In this document: piece by piece, positions 22,101-24,144 of the stretch
Layout: each line of letters starts with the position of its first letter
Position numbering within the stretch: the first letter of the stretch is position 1
Assembly (NCBI GenBank): GCA_013115145.1
Contig: JAAPAO010000552.1
Location: 1-24,144 of the forward strand
Direction of reading: 5' to 3'
Length of the DNA: 24,144 bases
Source of the DNA: Perkinsus chesapeaki
Taxonomy: Eukaryota; Perkinsozoa; Perkinsida; Perkinsidae
Made by a program: the position numbers and the translations under genes
The notes under the pieces: generated by a model
Databases searched by the model: none
The model's input: the letters and a program-made list of their open reading frames with translations, nothing else
What the model was told of the DNA's origin: nothing

Positions 22101-23968
22101 ATGGCTCTCAGACTTTTAGCTGGACCGAAAGAATCTCAACAAACCAGACTGTATACCAAGGGAGCATCTTGAAGTTGGATATCTTGAAGATACGCAACTT
22201 CTATTCGGACAATTCATATAAGCTCGCAACTATTAGCAATCAGAGAAAGGTTGATAAGCTAGCGCTTAACTAACCGGAGACAGACTAGTTGTGTTCGAAA
22301 ATATTACCTTCGAGCGCTGTGATCTTCTTCTTAATACTATTATTCTCGTCTTCACTAATCGCTAATCGTTTTCTTATCGTTGCTAACTCTTCTCGAAGTA
22401 TACATTCTACACTCTCCTTGCCCATCAAAAATGCTGTGTAAAACTATAGGGCAAGTCACCACAGTACAGTTAGACCATCAAGTCACTTAGGTGCAATAAG
22501 CAGCATGTATCACAGGCAGAGAGTGAACGCTGAGCAACGTTGATTTCAGAATAAAACAAAGAAAAATCGGTAAATCGAAAAATTCGGAGTTCTACCTCCT
22601 GGGAGGATCTGACTCCTGTTCATTAAATCAATTCTGGGATTCACAAATCGATTCTAGCATCGCATGCTAAGCGTAAACCGCAGTTCTGGAATCGATTCTG
22701 GATTTTAGAAACGGTTTATTGTTTATCGGCCCCTGAGATACTGAGTTTCCCAGAAGAATGTATAATATATTAAAAATTACAATTCGTGTGAAATCGTTTA
22801 CATTATGATAGTACAGGGTGATGCGAAAAAAAGGGCCCATGCCTCATATTTTTTTGGCGCGTGAGAGTTACGAGTGAAGTAAGGTACCAACTTGAAGCTC
22901 TTGGTGGGCTCTTTCTAATGCCCCATGAACCATTGCGATATTAGAATTAGGCTCTGAGTAATGGTTGAACAACAAAATCGTTACACAGAGAAATTGATGC
23001 CCTCAGATGTTCTGGGCTGCACGCGCGCTACACTGACACGATCAACGAGTATCTCCCTGCCAAAAAAATATGAGGCATGGGCCCTTTTTTTTTGCATCAC
23101 CCTGTAAATATCTAATTGACTTATCAGTCGTTTTCGACTGAAGAGTTTCGAAAGCTAGACCGAAATCGACCGAAGCTAGTTTTCTAGCTCCCAGAGAAAA
23201 TATGTAATGTCATTCTGCAAAGCAGTTCATTAGTCCACTCCAAAGATGGCACCTTTCTCTTCATCACCCTTTCACATTTACTCCACACAATGCCACTTTA
23301 ACGTCAGAAACTGGCGTCAAAATAATAATGAGGATTAATAATATCAGAAATAATGAAACTGCAATTGATGTGTGAAAAAGTAACCACGACAATAGTAATG
23401 GTTATTCATAGAAAATTCCGTGTAGCACGTATCCGATTGCCGGCGCCGCTGCGGTGAAGGCTATAATCTGACCAAACAGGATTGAACACAACGGAGGGAA
23501 CAACACTATAGATTCGGAAGACCCTAAGTACCGTAGAAGGGTGACCGGAGACAGACGGCATGAAAGCCTGAGGCGACGTCTTATTAAGAAGCCTTCTCCG
23601 ACCGACAGTCGCGAAAATCATTTCTTGTAATGGACCGGTGAACCCGCGGCAGGGTCGAAATACGTGCTTCTGGTCGGCTCATCCCGTAAAAATTTGGACG
23701 AAAATTGACGATCAAATTCCGGGATACTTCAGCATTTCCCATAACTAACGAATGCTCCTACGAGAAGTCCGCGAGGCGACCATAGCGGATCACTAACAAA
23801 TAAGCCAACCCTCACTTGCCTGTTCGATCAAAAACGATTGATAACTTACCATATTGCCAACACTTCTCCTCGTGAATGGAAGCTTTTGCCGAGTCCAGCG
23901 TGAGTTTGACATGAGGACAACGTCGCATTTTCGCATAAATCCAAAACCTCGACGCACCTATTGTTGCC
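4108..23968 (-). CDS. multi-exon gene for a long coiled-coil protein, both ends missing
   Basis: About 35 exons on the minus strand link by GT-AG introns whose phases agree from exon to exon. Reading begins near 23968 and leaves the window's host part at 4108 in an open codon. Predicted coding length is about 3.6 kb (about 1,200 residues). The product is rich in Glu, Lys, Arg, Leu and Gln with heptad-like spacing (for example KLKEEKEALAVEKATLEEDK and ERDLQDMKAKLDADRE), so mostly coiled coil. I see no motor, kinase, signal peptide or membrane segment in the accepted exons. Such proteins usually serve in cytoskeleton, centrosome/basal body or golgin-like tethering, but nothing here picks one. 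Intron sizes run from 39 bp to 2.8 kb; the large ones carry repeats. Start and stop codons are outside the visible part. Individual exons follow, numbered in reading order (E0 first). Confidence 0.75.
4224..4321 (-). CDS. coiled-coil gene exon E33
   Basis: Acceptor GTGGTCGGACAG, donor GTCCAG|GTATGT. It encodes RVEDERKSKLKDTEIERVVE and ARVQ. Two bases in, phase 0 out. Confidence 0.75.
4361..4479 (-). CDS. coiled-coil gene exon E32
   Basis: Acceptor GCGTCTTTCAG, donor CCGCAG|GTAAGG. It encodes a basic start (TRASTKRKQSGTFSS) then ADLRLLVVACEAMAKEIGKK. One base in, one out, phase-matched to E31 across a 1,156-bp intron and to E33 across 39 bp. An alternative open frame covers the same bases. 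Confidence 0.65.
4480..5635 (-). other. long intron E31-E32
   Basis: No exon with the right phase was accepted here. It contains a 10-bp triplicate (CTTCCCGGGG type) at 4530-4560 and two short similar stretches near 5045 and 5284 (AGGAAAATAAC-ATGAAAA). A minus-strand frame at about 5414-5600 with ELKVNELMTHW could be a missed exon but its phase does not fit. Confidence 0.4.
5636..5742 (-). CDS. coiled-coil gene exon E31
   Basis: Acceptor CGCCTGTATCAG, donor GATTG|GTGGGT. A Ser/Thr-rich piece (SPSSATSTGESTEE) leads into ALLNGLKKIQEKID. Phase 0 in, two bases out. Confidence 0.7.
6140..6242 (-). CDS. coiled-coil gene exon E30
   Basis: Acceptor GGACAGCTCAG, donor CGGCAA|GTAGGT. It encodes FERNDKASLEGDEKSSEGAS then KIDKLKRIVAAQRQ. 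One base in, phase 0 out. Confidence 0.75.
6282..6371 (-). CDS. coiled-coil gene exon E29
   Basis: Acceptor GCGTTCCTCAG, donor GGCCAG|GTAGGT. It encodes an Ala-rich helix, NGSAESDALVALQSVCAELA. One base in, two out; a 39-bp intron leads to E30. Confidence 0.75.
6372..7207 (-). other. long intron E28-E29
   Basis: About 0.8 kb with no accepted exon. It has AT-rich imperfect palindromes at 6510-6620, the 17-bp inverted repeat AGTGGTGT-T-ACACCACT at 6646-6662, a hairpin GAAGTT..AACTTC near 6800, and one copy of a dispersed repeat at 7139-7203. Confidence 0.4.
7139..7203 (-). repeat. dispersed repeat, copy 1
   Basis: On the minus strand it reads TTTCAGATGTTAGGCCCAGA then AAAGGAATGAATCAGAA. It matches 11313-11375 on the plus strand across a core of about 45 bp with few differences. 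Confidence 0.6.
7208..7281 (-). CDS. coiled-coil gene exon E28
   Basis: Donor GAGAAA|GTAAGA; acceptor TTTAATCAG (listed) or GTTGTCAG 18 bases upstream, both phase 0. It encodes AFSATLEGHAAETSRLKLQL then DQLR, leaving inside a Lys codon. Confidence 0.75.
7633..7645 (-). CDS. coiled-coil gene microexon E27 (13 nt)
   Basis: Acceptor CGAACTTGCAG, donor CTTCTG|GTGAGA, enclosing one base plus codons for MHLL. It converts the two-base exit of E26 into the phase-0 entry of E28, which do not join directly. The rescue of phase is the main support. Confidence 0.4.
7797..7825 (-). CDS. coiled-coil gene exon E26 (29 nt)
   Basis: Acceptor CAATTTCTGCAG, donor TGCTG|GTGAAA. Short exon SQLHDKTAC, phase 0 in and two bases out. 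Its polypyrimidine tract is good; the donor is moderate. Confidence 0.5.
7957..8046 (-). CDS. coiled-coil gene exon E25
   Basis: Acceptor TATCTGTCATTAG, donor CGTGAG|GTGGGC. 30 codons, VRHAEEISSVRLSLERDLQD then MKAKLDADRE. Phase 0 both sides. Confidence 0.8.
8120..8248 (-). CDS. coiled-coil gene exon E24
   Basis: Acceptor CCGTTATTCAG. It encodes ARLSAILVEEGQRTAAVPLP, a Pro-rich hinge, and SLTDDYFEEVISAR. The donor is either CGA|GTGGAC (listed) or GAG|GTCATT fifteen bases earlier; both keep phase 0. Confidence 0.65.
8263..8316 (+). repeat. 27-bp tandem repeat, two diverged units
   Basis: TAAAAATAATATATAAATG recurs with a 27-bp period. Each unit closely matches the reverse complement of the array at 10171-10313. 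It lies in the intron between E23 and E24. Confidence 0.75.
8382..8457 (-). CDS. coiled-coil gene exon E23
   Basis: Acceptor CGGTGATGTCAG, donor ATTGAG|GTGAGT. It encodes VERRSEVAEDDVILKKVWEK and FVAIE. One base in, phase 0 out. The 541-bp intron before it (8458-8998) has a plus-strand frame at 8770-9132 without recognisable features. Confidence 0.75.
8999..9053 (-). CDS. coiled-coil gene exon E22
   Basis: Acceptor TAGGCGCACAG, donor GACAG|GTAGGA. A short helix, ALKSENLQLKNDLVRRD. Two bases in, two out. The intron 9054-9455 before it shows nothing recognisable. Confidence 0.75.
9456..9581 (-). CDS. coiled-coil gene exon E21
   Basis: Acceptor GTGTTGCCCAG, donor GAGAA|GTAGGT. It encodes WQEARAELLFMQKSASLKTE and an acidic Pro-rich tail (PPMPEGDSELVSPR). 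Two bases in, one out. Confidence 0.7.
9976..10037 (-). CDS. coiled-coil gene exon E20 (end uncertain)
   Basis: Acceptor CCATCTCAATCAG gives the one-base entry E19 needs; it encodes FWRNWHHSEEALVSLAQAGT. Donor ACGA|GTGACT would give the one-base exit E21 requires. The frame remains open to about 9840 and includes EVNQSLRGALRASLQGKLEG, so the exon may be longer or a further exon may lie there. Confidence 0.4.
10171..10313 (+). repeat. 27-bp tandem repeat, four exact units plus degenerate end
   Basis: Units start at 10171, 10198, 10225 and 10252 (core TTTTTACCTCATTACATTTA), then a degraded fifth. Because 27 is a multiple of three, it makes an apparent nine-residue protein repeat in plus frames, which is an artefact. 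It lies in the intron between E19 and E20. Confidence 0.9.
10394..10542 (-). CDS. coiled-coil gene exon E19
   Basis: Acceptor GTTATTTGCAG, donor GAACG|GTGAGC. It encodes GLEEALERGRGSDQEFDLGE, then LLLATAERLWREEGKSQ and RLQAAIE. Phase 0 in after a 42-bp intron, two bases out in an Arg codon. Confidence 0.8.
10585..10689 (-). CDS. coiled-coil gene exon E18
   Basis: Acceptor CTGCCGTCCTCAG, donor GGGAAG|GTGGCT. 35 codons, ISEMHRLHKGQVERLMKQVR then STDDMLKQISQGMGK. Phase 0 both sides. The frame stays open upstream to about 10840 (includes FGDLYDEAERIFRAV), so an earlier start is possible. A GTAAGG inside could be an alternative donor. Confidence 0.7.
10893..11315 (+). repeat. 23-bp minisatellite, interrupted by a gap
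   Basis: The unit GGAGGGAACCCTATGACCAC+TAT repeats on both sides of the gap with G/A variation at the second base (GGAGGG or GAAGGG). It lies in the intron between E17 and E18. True copy number is unknown. Confidence 0.95.
11020..11116. other. assembly gap (97 N)
   Basis: A run of N sits inside the minisatellite, as expected where a tandem array could not be assembled. The stated length need not be real. Confidence 0.98.
11313..11375 (+). repeat. dispersed repeat, copy 2
   Basis: TATCAGATGTTAGACCCAGA then AGGAATGCAGATGATG, directly after the minisatellite; inverted relative to the copy at 7139-7203. Confidence 0.6.
11553..11725 (-). CDS. coiled-coil gene exon E17
   Basis: Acceptor ACTGCTTTTCAG, donor GCAAGG|GTGAGC. 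It encodes RRLQDSLDRLAVLHRQSESK, then HAALETDLKEKRGGE, and VALKETNERLSAR. Two bases in, phase 0 out. Confidence 0.8.
12123..12135 (-). CDS. possible 13-nt microexon between E16 and E17
   Basis: TTTTATTTCAG precedes GGTGGCAGGGAAG and then GTACAC. It enters at phase 0 and leaves with one base, exactly the change needed between E16 (phase 0 out) and E17 (two bases in). Size makes chance likely; another short exon elsewhere in 11726-12984 could do the same. Confidence 0.25.
12261..12608 (-). CDS. unidentified minus-strand ORF
   Basis: Open frame with a balanced, beta-rich composition (SSTNSFLITVTSRDPNCAVC, later YVYLPLLIEHDNMSGTYYSS) ending at a stop. An acceptor (TTTTCACTTACAG at 12541) and a donor (CTCGT|GTGAGA) lie inside, so part may be an exon. 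The C-terminal WRI after a Gly-Thr-Tyr loosely recalls NBR1-type FW domains, but I would not assign it. Not phase-compatible with E16 or E17. Confidence 0.25.
   Translation of the reverse strand: MWSTAALSISHLCMGIERVFTYRLTRPVVGLQKLRSSTNSFLITVTSRDPNCAVCLAATARVRTIFKGNQATFTHNGDMPGRMNTIDFSPTRYVYLPLLIEHDNMSGTYYSSWRI
12547..12939 (+). CDS. unidentified plus-strand ORF with acidic tail
   Basis: Open frame; the part from ATG 12628 is the more protein-like (ALEIERGAAKRYKELLMELD and an acidic GIDEADDESSGDEDG). It is antisense to the host gene and overlaps the opposite ORF ending at 12608. It could be a fragment of an inserted gene or chance. Confidence 0.25.
   Translation: MKTRSIPIQRCEIERAAVLHKGARGTQMQIDVKIADRFIANFKLIRFARCPALEIERGAAKRYKELLMELDPPSRSAKVILLPRDAKAIPPLHTESFLYSGIDEADDESSGDEDGNTKLGFSHSLIVPRS
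12985..13067 (-). CDS. coiled-coil gene exon E16
   Basis: Donor CTCGAG|GTCAGC; acceptor CTCAGAG at 13068-13069 fits E15's one-base exit (the more typical CTCAG two bases earlier would not). It encodes ESEQGIVQEQPRCLEKNALL and SELRLE. It follows the 2.8-kb intron. Confidence 0.6.
13072..13120 (+). repeat. imperfect duplication, copy 1
   Basis: GAGCAACAGTGTGAAGGAGC ... ATGAACCCCTGCGGAC. It is repeated at 13256-13325, which carries extra bases in the middle. This copy contains the polypyrimidine/acceptor side of E16 on the minus strand. Confidence 0.75.
13256..13325 (+). repeat. imperfect duplication, copy 2
   Basis: Same start and end motifs as 13072-13120 with an insertion of about 20 bases between them. 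Here the base change at the end removes the minus-strand AG acceptor (CTCGG instead of CTCAG). Confidence 0.75.
13525..13575 (+). repeat. three AAAGTGGCGCG-type repeats, period about 20 bp
   Basis: AAAGTGG occurs at 13525, 13545 and 13564, twice followed by CGCG. The minus-strand form CGCGCCACTTT has an E2F-like look, but function is untested. Confidence 0.45.
13711..14085 (+). CDS. hypothetical ORF, 124 aa
   Basis: ATG to stop, Ser/Arg/Pro-rich (GPSRRSRGSWSTSEEPAGPS), no recognisable domain. It is listed because it precedes two more plus-strand frames in the same intron; it may be chance in GC-rich DNA. Confidence 0.15.
   Translation: MSASVKIPFSMGPSRRSRGSWSTSEEPAGPSPLPLSVSGRIETCRLYNVQLTRIPSTVLVDIVPRTEERIMRYRRPHSVRIMPAIWRNCYSFAGAWRLLRRSPHVTRDSCVQLIALASVMIRVD
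14109..14360 (+). CDS. small Cys-rich protein with hydrophobic N-terminus, 83 aa
   Basis: ATG at 14109. A hydrophobic segment near residues 9-22 (TIYFIVCNIIVFGI) could be a signal anchor. Nine cysteines include a CxxCxxC (NCGFCKFC) and a C-terminal CEGCC. No family recognised. It overlaps the next frame, so the two could be joined by splicing or a frameshift. Confidence 0.3.
   Translation: MFIPILRPTIYFIVCNIIVFGIKEPITHPDPESLSATRLLNHETNCGFCKFCADTGGVLVPLACIGIFVECGRDGYLCEGCCT
14302..14691 (+). CDS. hypothetical ORF overlapping the Cys-rich frame
   Basis: The frame is open from a TAG at 14285; first ATG is near 14328. It starts with a hydrophobic stretch (LALGFLLSVVGMVTYV) and continues NVEVYPAELMLSVAQSMQNA, then a second hydrophobic patch and a Cys-rich end. 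No family recognised; it may be the second exon of the preceding ORF. Confidence 0.25.
   Translation: MGFLLSVVGMVTYVKDAVPNTQSRVRVAHPNVMNVEVYPAELMLSVAQSMQNADHAQKDLPTVEPVHPLSNQKLQFWMVLSGSALCSLSYACTMRGTRYARCRPSECMCVFSLGRTGAFCSLVAQKCCM
15655..15830 (+). repeat. purine-rich low-complexity tract
   Basis: GAATAATGATGA/AATAATGATAAA-type sequence with almost no pyrimidine runs. On the minus strand it is a long pyrimidine-rich stretch near the 5' side of the intron after E15. Confidence 0.6.
15850..16004 (-). CDS. coiled-coil gene exon E15
   Basis: Donor AAAAAAG|GTAACA. It encodes MNQLTSKVLSLTRLEYEGRV and RAQRLSAQYEVSEKK. The acceptor is taken as CTACTGTCAG; an alternative AATGCTCAG at about 15969 would shorten it. 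One base out. Confidence 0.65.
16245..16301 (-). CDS. coiled-coil gene exon E14
   Basis: Acceptor TTGCTGATAG. It encodes RTEVLEVGESCAAVKEIS. The donor is uncertain: CACA|GTTGAG keeps phase with the favoured start of E15 but is a weak site; GTGCTC four bases on is the alternative. Confidence 0.5.
16348..16445 (-). CDS. coiled-coil gene exon E13
   Basis: Acceptor GATAGGGTAG, donor GCGAAT|GTAACA. It encodes LEEWTTAQNKWDEEKAFLET then KLSEGELTLERM, with the Met codon split AT|G. Phase 0 in, two bases out. A 46-bp intron follows. Confidence 0.8.
16681..16779 (+). repeat. 45-bp tandem repeat, 2.2 copies
   Basis: GTGTAATAAACTAAGTCAAC... starts at 16681, 16726 and again (partial) at 16771; the two full copies are nearly identical. 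It lies in the intron between E12 and E13. Confidence 0.9.
16942..17097 (-). CDS. coiled-coil gene exon E12
   Basis: Acceptor TACTTTTTCAG, donor CATCAG|GTAAGG. 52 codons including AEEKTARLEILCDERKASIG and CEELERDLRARTAEKERVAG. Phase 0 both sides. Confidence 0.85.
17140..17253 (-). CDS. coiled-coil gene exon E11
   Basis: Acceptor CATCTTCTTCAG, donor GACCAG|GTGGGA. 38 codons, TLVVELRKQLHDAEQARYEL and then LVQSQTEHRKLSDQ, a clear heptad helix. Phase 0 both sides; a 42-bp intron leads to E12. Confidence 0.85.
17456..17549 (-). CDS. coiled-coil gene exon E10
   Basis: Acceptor TTCATTTCCAG, donor GATCGG|GTAAGC. It encodes a less coiled stretch, CQTPEDFQLTWPLKEFMRGL. The acceptor gives the one-base entry that E9 demands, and the exit is phase 0 as E11 needs. 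A purine-rich 11-bp repeat sits in the preceding intron. Confidence 0.75.
17561..17650 (+). repeat. degenerate 11-bp GAATAGGTAAA repeat
   Basis: About eight diverged units. On the minus strand this is a pyrimidine-rich run (CCTATTCTTTA) leading to the acceptor of E10, so it may act as an extended polypyrimidine tract. Confidence 0.7.
17775..17883 (-). CDS. coiled-coil gene exon E9
   Basis: Acceptor GGCTTTTCAG, donor GCTAA|GTGAGA. It encodes RVSELTLENQRCHFAEKEAI then RQKAAAVEELEAIQA. Two bases in, two out, ending inside a Lys codon. Confidence 0.8.
18487..18593 (-). CDS. coiled-coil gene exon E8
   Basis: Acceptor CCAATTTCAG, donor CGAAG|GTGAGA. It encodes AKQRLAEKESEHIAKVKKAS, a short PPR break, and TVQEKTLKDLE. 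One base in, one out. The 56-bp intron before it is GC-rich and palindromic. Confidence 0.8.
18650..18744 (-). CDS. coiled-coil gene exon E7
   Basis: Acceptor GGCTGTAG, donor GAACAA|GTGACC. It encodes SVEEKLLGENSKLKSEIKRL and then NEEAN. It leaves after two bases of a Lys codon (AA|G); unspliced reading would hit TGA at once. Confidence 0.8.
19087..19269 (-). CDS. coiled-coil gene exon E6
   Basis: Donor AAAAGC|GTGAGT; acceptor most likely TTTCCGGAAG, which keeps phase 0, though a CTAG lies ten bases upstream. It includes HRLQELNDAAATEFETLRRA and later IEKLKKSVIESEEDKKYLQE. 61 codons, phase 0 in and out. The 681-bp intron before it shows only unique sequence and a 17-bp palindrome at 19393-19409. 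Confidence 0.8.
19951..20010 (-). CDS. coiled-coil gene exon E5
   Basis: Acceptor CCTTGCTAG, donor TCTGAG|GTAAGA. Exactly 20 codons: SALQTRFECLLTECAKLQSE. Phase 0 on both sides. Confidence 0.8.
20057..20167 (-). CDS. coiled-coil gene exon E4
   Basis: Acceptor GCGTTTCTAG, donor CGAGAA|GTGAGG. 37 whole codons of classic coiled coil, KDEMMSKLKEEKEALAVEKA then TLEEDKKAAAERE. A 46-bp intron separates it from E5. Confidence 0.85.
20168..21549 (-). other. long intron E3-E4
   Basis: 1,382 bp between two phase-0 exons. Besides the possible membrane-protein relic, the part 20850-21540 has overlapping ORFs on both strands (for example plus 21169-21408 with FVGDSYDFFRNKPRWWDRNR), none recognised. Confidence 0.45.
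20224..20720 (-). pseudogene. possible membrane-protein gene relic
   Basis: Two minus-strand stretches read like a multi-span membrane protein. One (about 20498-20700) has FLDHPWKDFIPPSWHRFKNI followed by a hydrophobic helix (SAIIMAGIGLSFRFALSGII). The other (about 20224-20400) has NPKIPYSILVVACSLSK, then a stop or GTAAGC donor, then NPTGSFIGLSALALAVGEF. Stops separate them. It sits in the E3-E4 intron. I cannot name the family; it could be exons of a nested gene instead of a relic. Confidence 0.3.
21550..21710 (-). CDS. coiled-coil gene exon E3
   Basis: Acceptor CATGAACTTACAG, donor CTACTG|GTAAGG. A Ser/Pro-rich start (STLSPTPLSMEASGDD) leads into a helix (SLQHYQAEKLEHSRRSEAAL). Two bases in, phase 0 out. 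The following intron is long (1,382 bp). Confidence 0.75.
21772..21849 (-). CDS. coiled-coil gene exon E2
   Basis: Acceptor GGTTCATTCAG, donor GATGAGG|GTAAGT. It encodes TVSRERDKSAATIDQLKQLL followed by CHRDE. 78 bp, two bases in and one out, in phase with both neighbours. Confidence 0.75.
22308..22433 (-). CDS. coiled-coil gene exon E1
   Basis: Acceptor TTTTACACAG, donor CGAAG|GTAATA. It encodes a strongly charged helix including LREELATIRKRLAISEDENN and then SIKKKITALE. Two bases in, one base out; the Gly codon at the next junction is split G|GC. Confidence 0.75.
22814..23104. mobile_element. MITE of Tc1/mariner type, 291 bp
   Basis: Terminal inverted repeats of 45-46 bp (22814-22858 and 23059-23104) begin CAGGGTGATGCGAAAAAAAG; the arms differ by one substitution and one T. 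TA lies immediately outside both ends (22812-22813 and 23105-23106), the target duplication of Tc1/mariner/IS630 elements. The roughly 200-bp interior has no transposase frame. It lies in the intron between E0 and E1. Confidence 0.9.
23850..23968 (-). CDS. coiled-coil gene exon E0
   Basis: Acceptor TGTGTTTCAG, donor ATATG|GTAAGT. It is open in the frame containing KLTLDSAKASIHEEKCWQY, enters with one base of a codon and leaves with one, matching E1. The N-terminal half of the exon is less helix-like, so the acceptor could be further in. The 176 bases to the window edge are intron with a tandem repeat. Confidence 0.55.
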
Positions 23969-24025
23969 CTGAAACACAGATTTATCCATTTCCGATGAGT
24001 TGATTCATCGGAGGGCAGGAAAGCG

Positions 24026-24144
24026 TTACTAGTGATACGGAGGAGGAGATATAATAGAAAGGAGTTTGATAGGGAATATGTTACTAGTGATACGGAGGAG
24101 GAGATATAATAGAAAGGAGTTTGATAGGAAATATGTTACTAGTG
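24026..24144 (+). repeat. 55-bp tandem repeat running off the window
   Basis: TTACTAGTGATACGGAGGAG... starts at 24026, 24081 and 24136. The two full units differ at one base. It lies in the intron upstream of E0 and continues beyond the window. Confidence 0.95.

Overview
The window looks like nuclear DNA of a eukaryote. It holds one long LTR-retrotransposon reading frame and, on the other strand, a gene split into more than thirty short exons by GT-AG introns, some only 39-56 bp long. There is no bacterial operon layout. Mixed base composition, tiny plus large introns and a Ty3/Bel-type element would fit a protist such as an alveolate (Perkinsus-like). That lineage guess comes from general character only, not from a diagnostic gene.

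Layout. (1) Bases 1 to about 3602, plus strand: an uninterrupted pol frame with reverse transcriptase, RNase H and integrase, open at the left edge, so gag/protease and the 5' LTR lie outside. A purine tract at 3576-3582 and a TGTTG start at 3585 suggest where the 3' LTR begins. (2) Bases 4108-23968, minus strand: exons of one gene for a long, charged, mostly coiled-coil protein of unknown function. I found it by pairing splice sites and following codon phase. Nearly every neighbouring exon pair is phase compatible, and the chain gives roughly 3.6 kb of coding sequence (about 1,200 residues) with both ends missing. Two junctions (around 16.0-16.3 kb and 9.6-10.0 kb) and one microexon near 12.13 kb are less certain. 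(3) The introns hold most of the odd material: a 291-bp Tc1/mariner-type MITE with TA flanks (22814-23104), a 23-bp minisatellite broken by an assembly gap (10893-11315), a 27-bp repeat family present in both orientations (8263-8316 and 10171-10313), 45-bp and 55-bp tandem repeats, a possible membrane-protein gene relic (about 20.2-20.7 kb), and a 2.8-kb GC-richer intron (13068-15849) with plus-strand ORFs that may be a nested gene or a decayed insertion.

The retroelement is transcribed against the coiled-coil gene and lies just past its last visible exon. That exon ends in an open codon, so the host gene probably continues left beyond the insertion. I saw no rRNA, tRNA, CRISPR or prokaryotic signals.
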